DNA of 64,000 nt from positions 3,911,001 through 3,975,000 of the forward strand of contig CP051187.1 in the NCBI GenBank assembly GCA_038087035.1, read 5' to 3'. This stretch comes from Gloeotrichia echinulata CP02. Lineage in GTDB: Bacteria > Cyanobacteriota > Cyanobacteriia > Cyanobacteriales > Nostocaceae. The position numbers were made by a program, and so were the translations under genes. The notes under the pieces are model-generated. The model saw only the letters and a list, made by a program, of their open reading frames with translations, searched no databases and was not told where the DNA came from. This document shows, piece after piece, positions 62,263 to 64,000 of this stretch (within the stretch, counting starts at the first letter, position 1; the number at the start of each line of letters is the position of its first letter).

Positions 62263-62529
62263 CAAACCATGAATACCTACCGCTGTGATCACACCCCCCA
62301 ATAATCCCCAGGTACCATCAGCAAATACATTGATGCGATGGGCTAAGGTCCGATGATAGGCAAAGCCTAACTGTCTATCATTGGTTCCTGTCTTTGCCAG
62401 CTGTTCGACATAGTTTTCAGCTTTTCCCAGTTCTGCATAATCCCGGTTGAACCAATAAAGCGATAATACCACGACCATCAAACCGGGAACAACTAAGGTA
62501 ATGAAGAGAATTGCTTGGCGCAGTTTCAT
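62194..62529 (-). pseudogene. Small membrane protein gene truncated by the IscB element
   Basis: The first 90 residues look authentic: a transmembrane helix AILFITLVVPGLMVVVLSLYWF, a soluble part with KAENYVEQLAKTGTNDRQLG, and a second hydrophobic stretch GLLGGVITAVGIHGLM. After V91 the reading runs into the omega-RNA scaffold (RNPSPKGRGLKKPASDQIKP), which is not protein-like. I infer that the original C-terminus was replaced by the insertion near 62261. The product may still fold if few residues were lost. Family unknown. Confidence 0.65.
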
Positions 62530-62592
62530 ACTTGTCAGCGAATAAATTTACTGGAGATTGCTCAATACTGACATGGCTGCAATTTTTATGTT

Positions 62593-62692
62593 ATACCAAT
62601 TTGAAAAAAGAATGGGACAGATAGGGTAGGGGCGCAAGGCCTTGCGCCCCTACAGATTATCGATGTGTTGCAAAGATTTTTTGAATTGGTAT
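62593..62692. repeat. 100-bp MITE with ATACCAATT ends (copy 2)
   Basis: Almost the same sequence as 44882-44981, including the GAATGGGACAGATAG and GATGTGTTGCAAAGATTTT flanks of the central palindrome. Confidence 0.9.
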
Positions 62693-62892
62693 TACAACTT
62701 GGCAGACAAACTTTAGCTTTGCCTCTAATTTAATTTTCCACTAATTCCGGCATTTGACCCTGATCAAGCCAATCCATCATCTGAATGTTCTAAAATCGTT
62801 TTGCCTCTTGCCTGCCCACGCAAACAATTTACCGAATCAACGGGGATTCCTATATAATTATCAAGATATCGTGCTATACTCAAAAAGTACGA

Positions 62893-62965
62893 GGGCGCGT
62901 GGCTCAGTGGATAGAGCAACAGATTCCGGTTCTGTGGGTCGGGGGTTCAAATCCCTCCGCGCTCG
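62893..62965 (+). tRNA. tRNA-Arg (anticodon CCG)
   Basis: Acceptor GGGCGCG/CGCGCTC, D stem GCTC/GAGC, anticodon stem ACAGA/TCTGT with loop TTCCGGT (CCG), T stem GGGGG/CCCTC with TTCAAAT. No encoded CCA. It decodes CGG. Confidence 0.95.
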
Positions 62966-63105
62966 TTGGTTTTACAAGACTAACCACAAAAACTACTTGG
63001 GGCTTGCTGACAAAGCAGCTAGGAGACAGTTTTGCGCCAAATTCTACTGCTTTACCTCGAACGATTGGACGAATATGCGGTTGATTTAAACTGACAATTC
63101 GGTCA

Positions 63106-63408
63106 TCAATCGAAATACCGCGGCTCCAAGGCTCTCATACAGCCTAGAAATAGACCGGAGAAGTTACCTATGCCTGCGAAAGTAGATATGATCGCAAAAT
63201 ATAGTATATTTCTATCAGTAGATAAATACCATTTGACTAAAAGGTCTGCACTTATATGCCCTGTAGAGATTAACTCTATCAAAAAACTACCGGGGATAAT
63301 AAGTGTAATTATTACTATGACTCCTACTACTGTACCAAGAATAGAACCAACTAAAGCAAACAAAAATGCATAGACAATCGCTGCAAAGAGTTTTTTTACT
63401 AGATACAT
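63106..63408 (-). CDS. Hypothetical membrane protein
   Basis: A 100-residue protein with two or three hydrophobic helices: AAIVYAFLFALVGSILGTVVGVIVIITLIIPGSFL in the first half and ILYFAIISTFAGIGNFSGLFLGCM in the second. Glycines at regular spacing suggest helix packing. No family recognised and no operon partner. A 193-bp MITE lies just upstream of its start. Confidence 0.6.
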   Translation of the reverse strand: MYLVKKLFAAIVYAFLFALVGSILGTVVGVIVIITLIIPGSFLIELISTGHISADLLVKWYLSTDRNILYFAIISTFAGIGNFSGLFLGCMRALEPRYFD

Positions 63409-63448
63409 AAATTATGAATTATGAAATAATTTTGTATTATTGTCGTCA

Positions 63449-63641
63449 TACCCCACATTCCGCACCCTCAACTGTCACAATCGTATTTTACTGTTTTTTA
63501 TCAGGAAATAAAGTAGTCTAATATACTTACACCCTTATATTAACGGATAAAGCATGTTTGTAAGGCATAATTTATAGCTTTAAAAAAGAATATTTTAAGT
63601 AATTGTACTATGTGACACCCTAGGGTGCGGAATGTGGGTTA
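63449..63641. repeat. 193-bp MITE with long TACCCCACATTCCGCACCCT ends
   Basis: Left TACCCCACATTCCGCACCCT...CTGTCACA and right TGTGACACCC...AGGGTGCGGAATGTGGGTTA are inverted repeats of about 30 bp. AT-rich non-coding interior. Confidence 0.82.
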
Positions 63642-63649
63642 TACCGATA

Positions 63650-63790
63650 ATACTTAGGTAAGGGTTCTCCTTAATTTGTTCTACTGTTTCTCTATCACTT
63701 ATTCCTAGTTTTTCTTTAATTATTAATGCGCCTAATGCTATTCGGAATGGTTTTGCTGGCGCTCCCATCTCTGTAGAAAAATGACATTAA
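63650..63790 (-). pseudogene. N-terminal remnant of an IS1182/IS5-like transposase
   Basis: The reverse strand reads STEMGAPAKPFRIALGALII, KEKLGISDRETVEQIKENPYLS, which is the DUF772-like N-terminal region of such transposases. It ends just before the right end of the 193-bp MITE; the catalytic part is absent. Confidence 0.75.
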
Positions 63791-63806
63791 TTTAGCAAGT
63801 GGTCAT

Positions 63807-63903
63807 TTACAGCCATTTTCAGGTAAATAGACAACAGGGTAGGGGCGCAAGGCCTTGCGCCCCTACGAAGATCTGTGGTTCAAATGAATGAAAATTGCTG
63901 TAA
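63807..63903. repeat. 97-bp TTACAGC-family MITE, opposite orientation (copy 4)
   Basis: TTACAGCCATTTTCAGGTAAATAG at the left and TGAATGAAAATTGCTGTAA at the right, with the GTAGGGGCGCAAGG palindrome in the centre. It is the reverse of the 9550 copy and of equal length. Confidence 0.85.
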
Positions 63904-64000
63904 TATCAGGTTCGTCTAATTAGTTACGATAAAAACTTGGGAGACTTCTTCCCTGCGGGACGCTCCGCGAATGCGCCTTCTCTGCGTTCGCGTAGCGTGT

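Larger units (their letters stand above)
63409..64000. other. Window end: MITEs and transposase remnant, no intact gene
   Basis: Contains the elements at 63449 and 63807, the transposase fragment at 63650, and at the very end a GC-rich dispersed repeat (CCTGCGGGACGCTCCGCGAA) like those near 4029 and 49283. Confidence 0.6.

Overview
The window is chromosomal DNA from a cyanobacterium, almost certainly a filamentous, heterocyst-type (Nostocales) genome. This rests on frequent HIP1-type GCGATCGC octamers, heptanucleotide short tandem repeats (GTCATTT, TGCCCTA, AGTAATG and others), many small inverted-repeat elements, and genes with clear cyanobacterial character (DUF1830, DUF1818, GlgC, RpoZ omega, TrmFO, WD40 STAND ATPase). 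No rRNA, CRISPR array or phage module was seen. Two tRNA genes are present: Pro(GGG) and Arg(CCG).

Layout. 1-1825 holds most of a glycogen debranching enzyme (GlgX) cut by the window edge. 2-9.6 kb is an accessory cluster: DUF1830, DJ-1/PfpI, a carboxymuconolactone-decarboxylase (CMD) protein, a 957-residue mosaic protein, an EthD/SnoaL-like protein and an FMN reductase. Its product or substrate is unknown to me. 10-16.7 kb holds a PEP-CTERM protein, an intact TnpB with a probable 3' guide RNA, a Tat-exported multicopper oxidase and a haem-oxygenase-like diiron protein. 16.7-28 kb holds a STAND/WD40 protein, an M20 amidohydrolase, a pentapeptide protein, a broken tnpB, a membrane Ser/Thr kinase and a PGM1-like ATP-grasp ligase. 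28.7-36.7 kb holds a large surface protein (DUF4347, C-type lectin, Calx-beta, sugar dehydrogenase), a mercuric-reductase-like flavoprotein, two tandem TVP38/TMEM64 proteins and a GT2 transferase. 36.7-38.9 kb is a zone of decayed genes and MITEs. 38.9-55.5 kb is mostly housekeeping and carbon storage: MiaB, a second debranching enzyme, 2-Cys peroxiredoxin, a thioredoxin-fold protein, DnaJ, GlgC, subtilase, GH13 amylase and RpoZ. 55.8-59 kb is a TetR-headed operon (tautomerase, thioesterase, GST, patatin) with two NemR-like GACC-N4-GGTC boxes. 59.2-62.5 kb holds TrmFO and an intact IscB with its upstream HEARO/omega RNA. The end is a membrane protein, MITEs and a transposase remnant.

The most interesting signals are: (i) an apparently intact IscB/omega-RNA element that has cut into the 3' end of a small membrane-protein gene, so its guide can be read from the flank; (ii) two copies of a 103-bp MITE with TA target duplication, each interrupting a gene whose reading frame is restored by precise excision; (iii) a reusable GTAG...CTAC palindromic module sitting inside at least five different terminal-inverted-repeat families; (iv) the mosaic fusion gene of the accessory cluster; and (v) a 79-copy perfect heptamer array ending 46 bp before a GH13 start codon.
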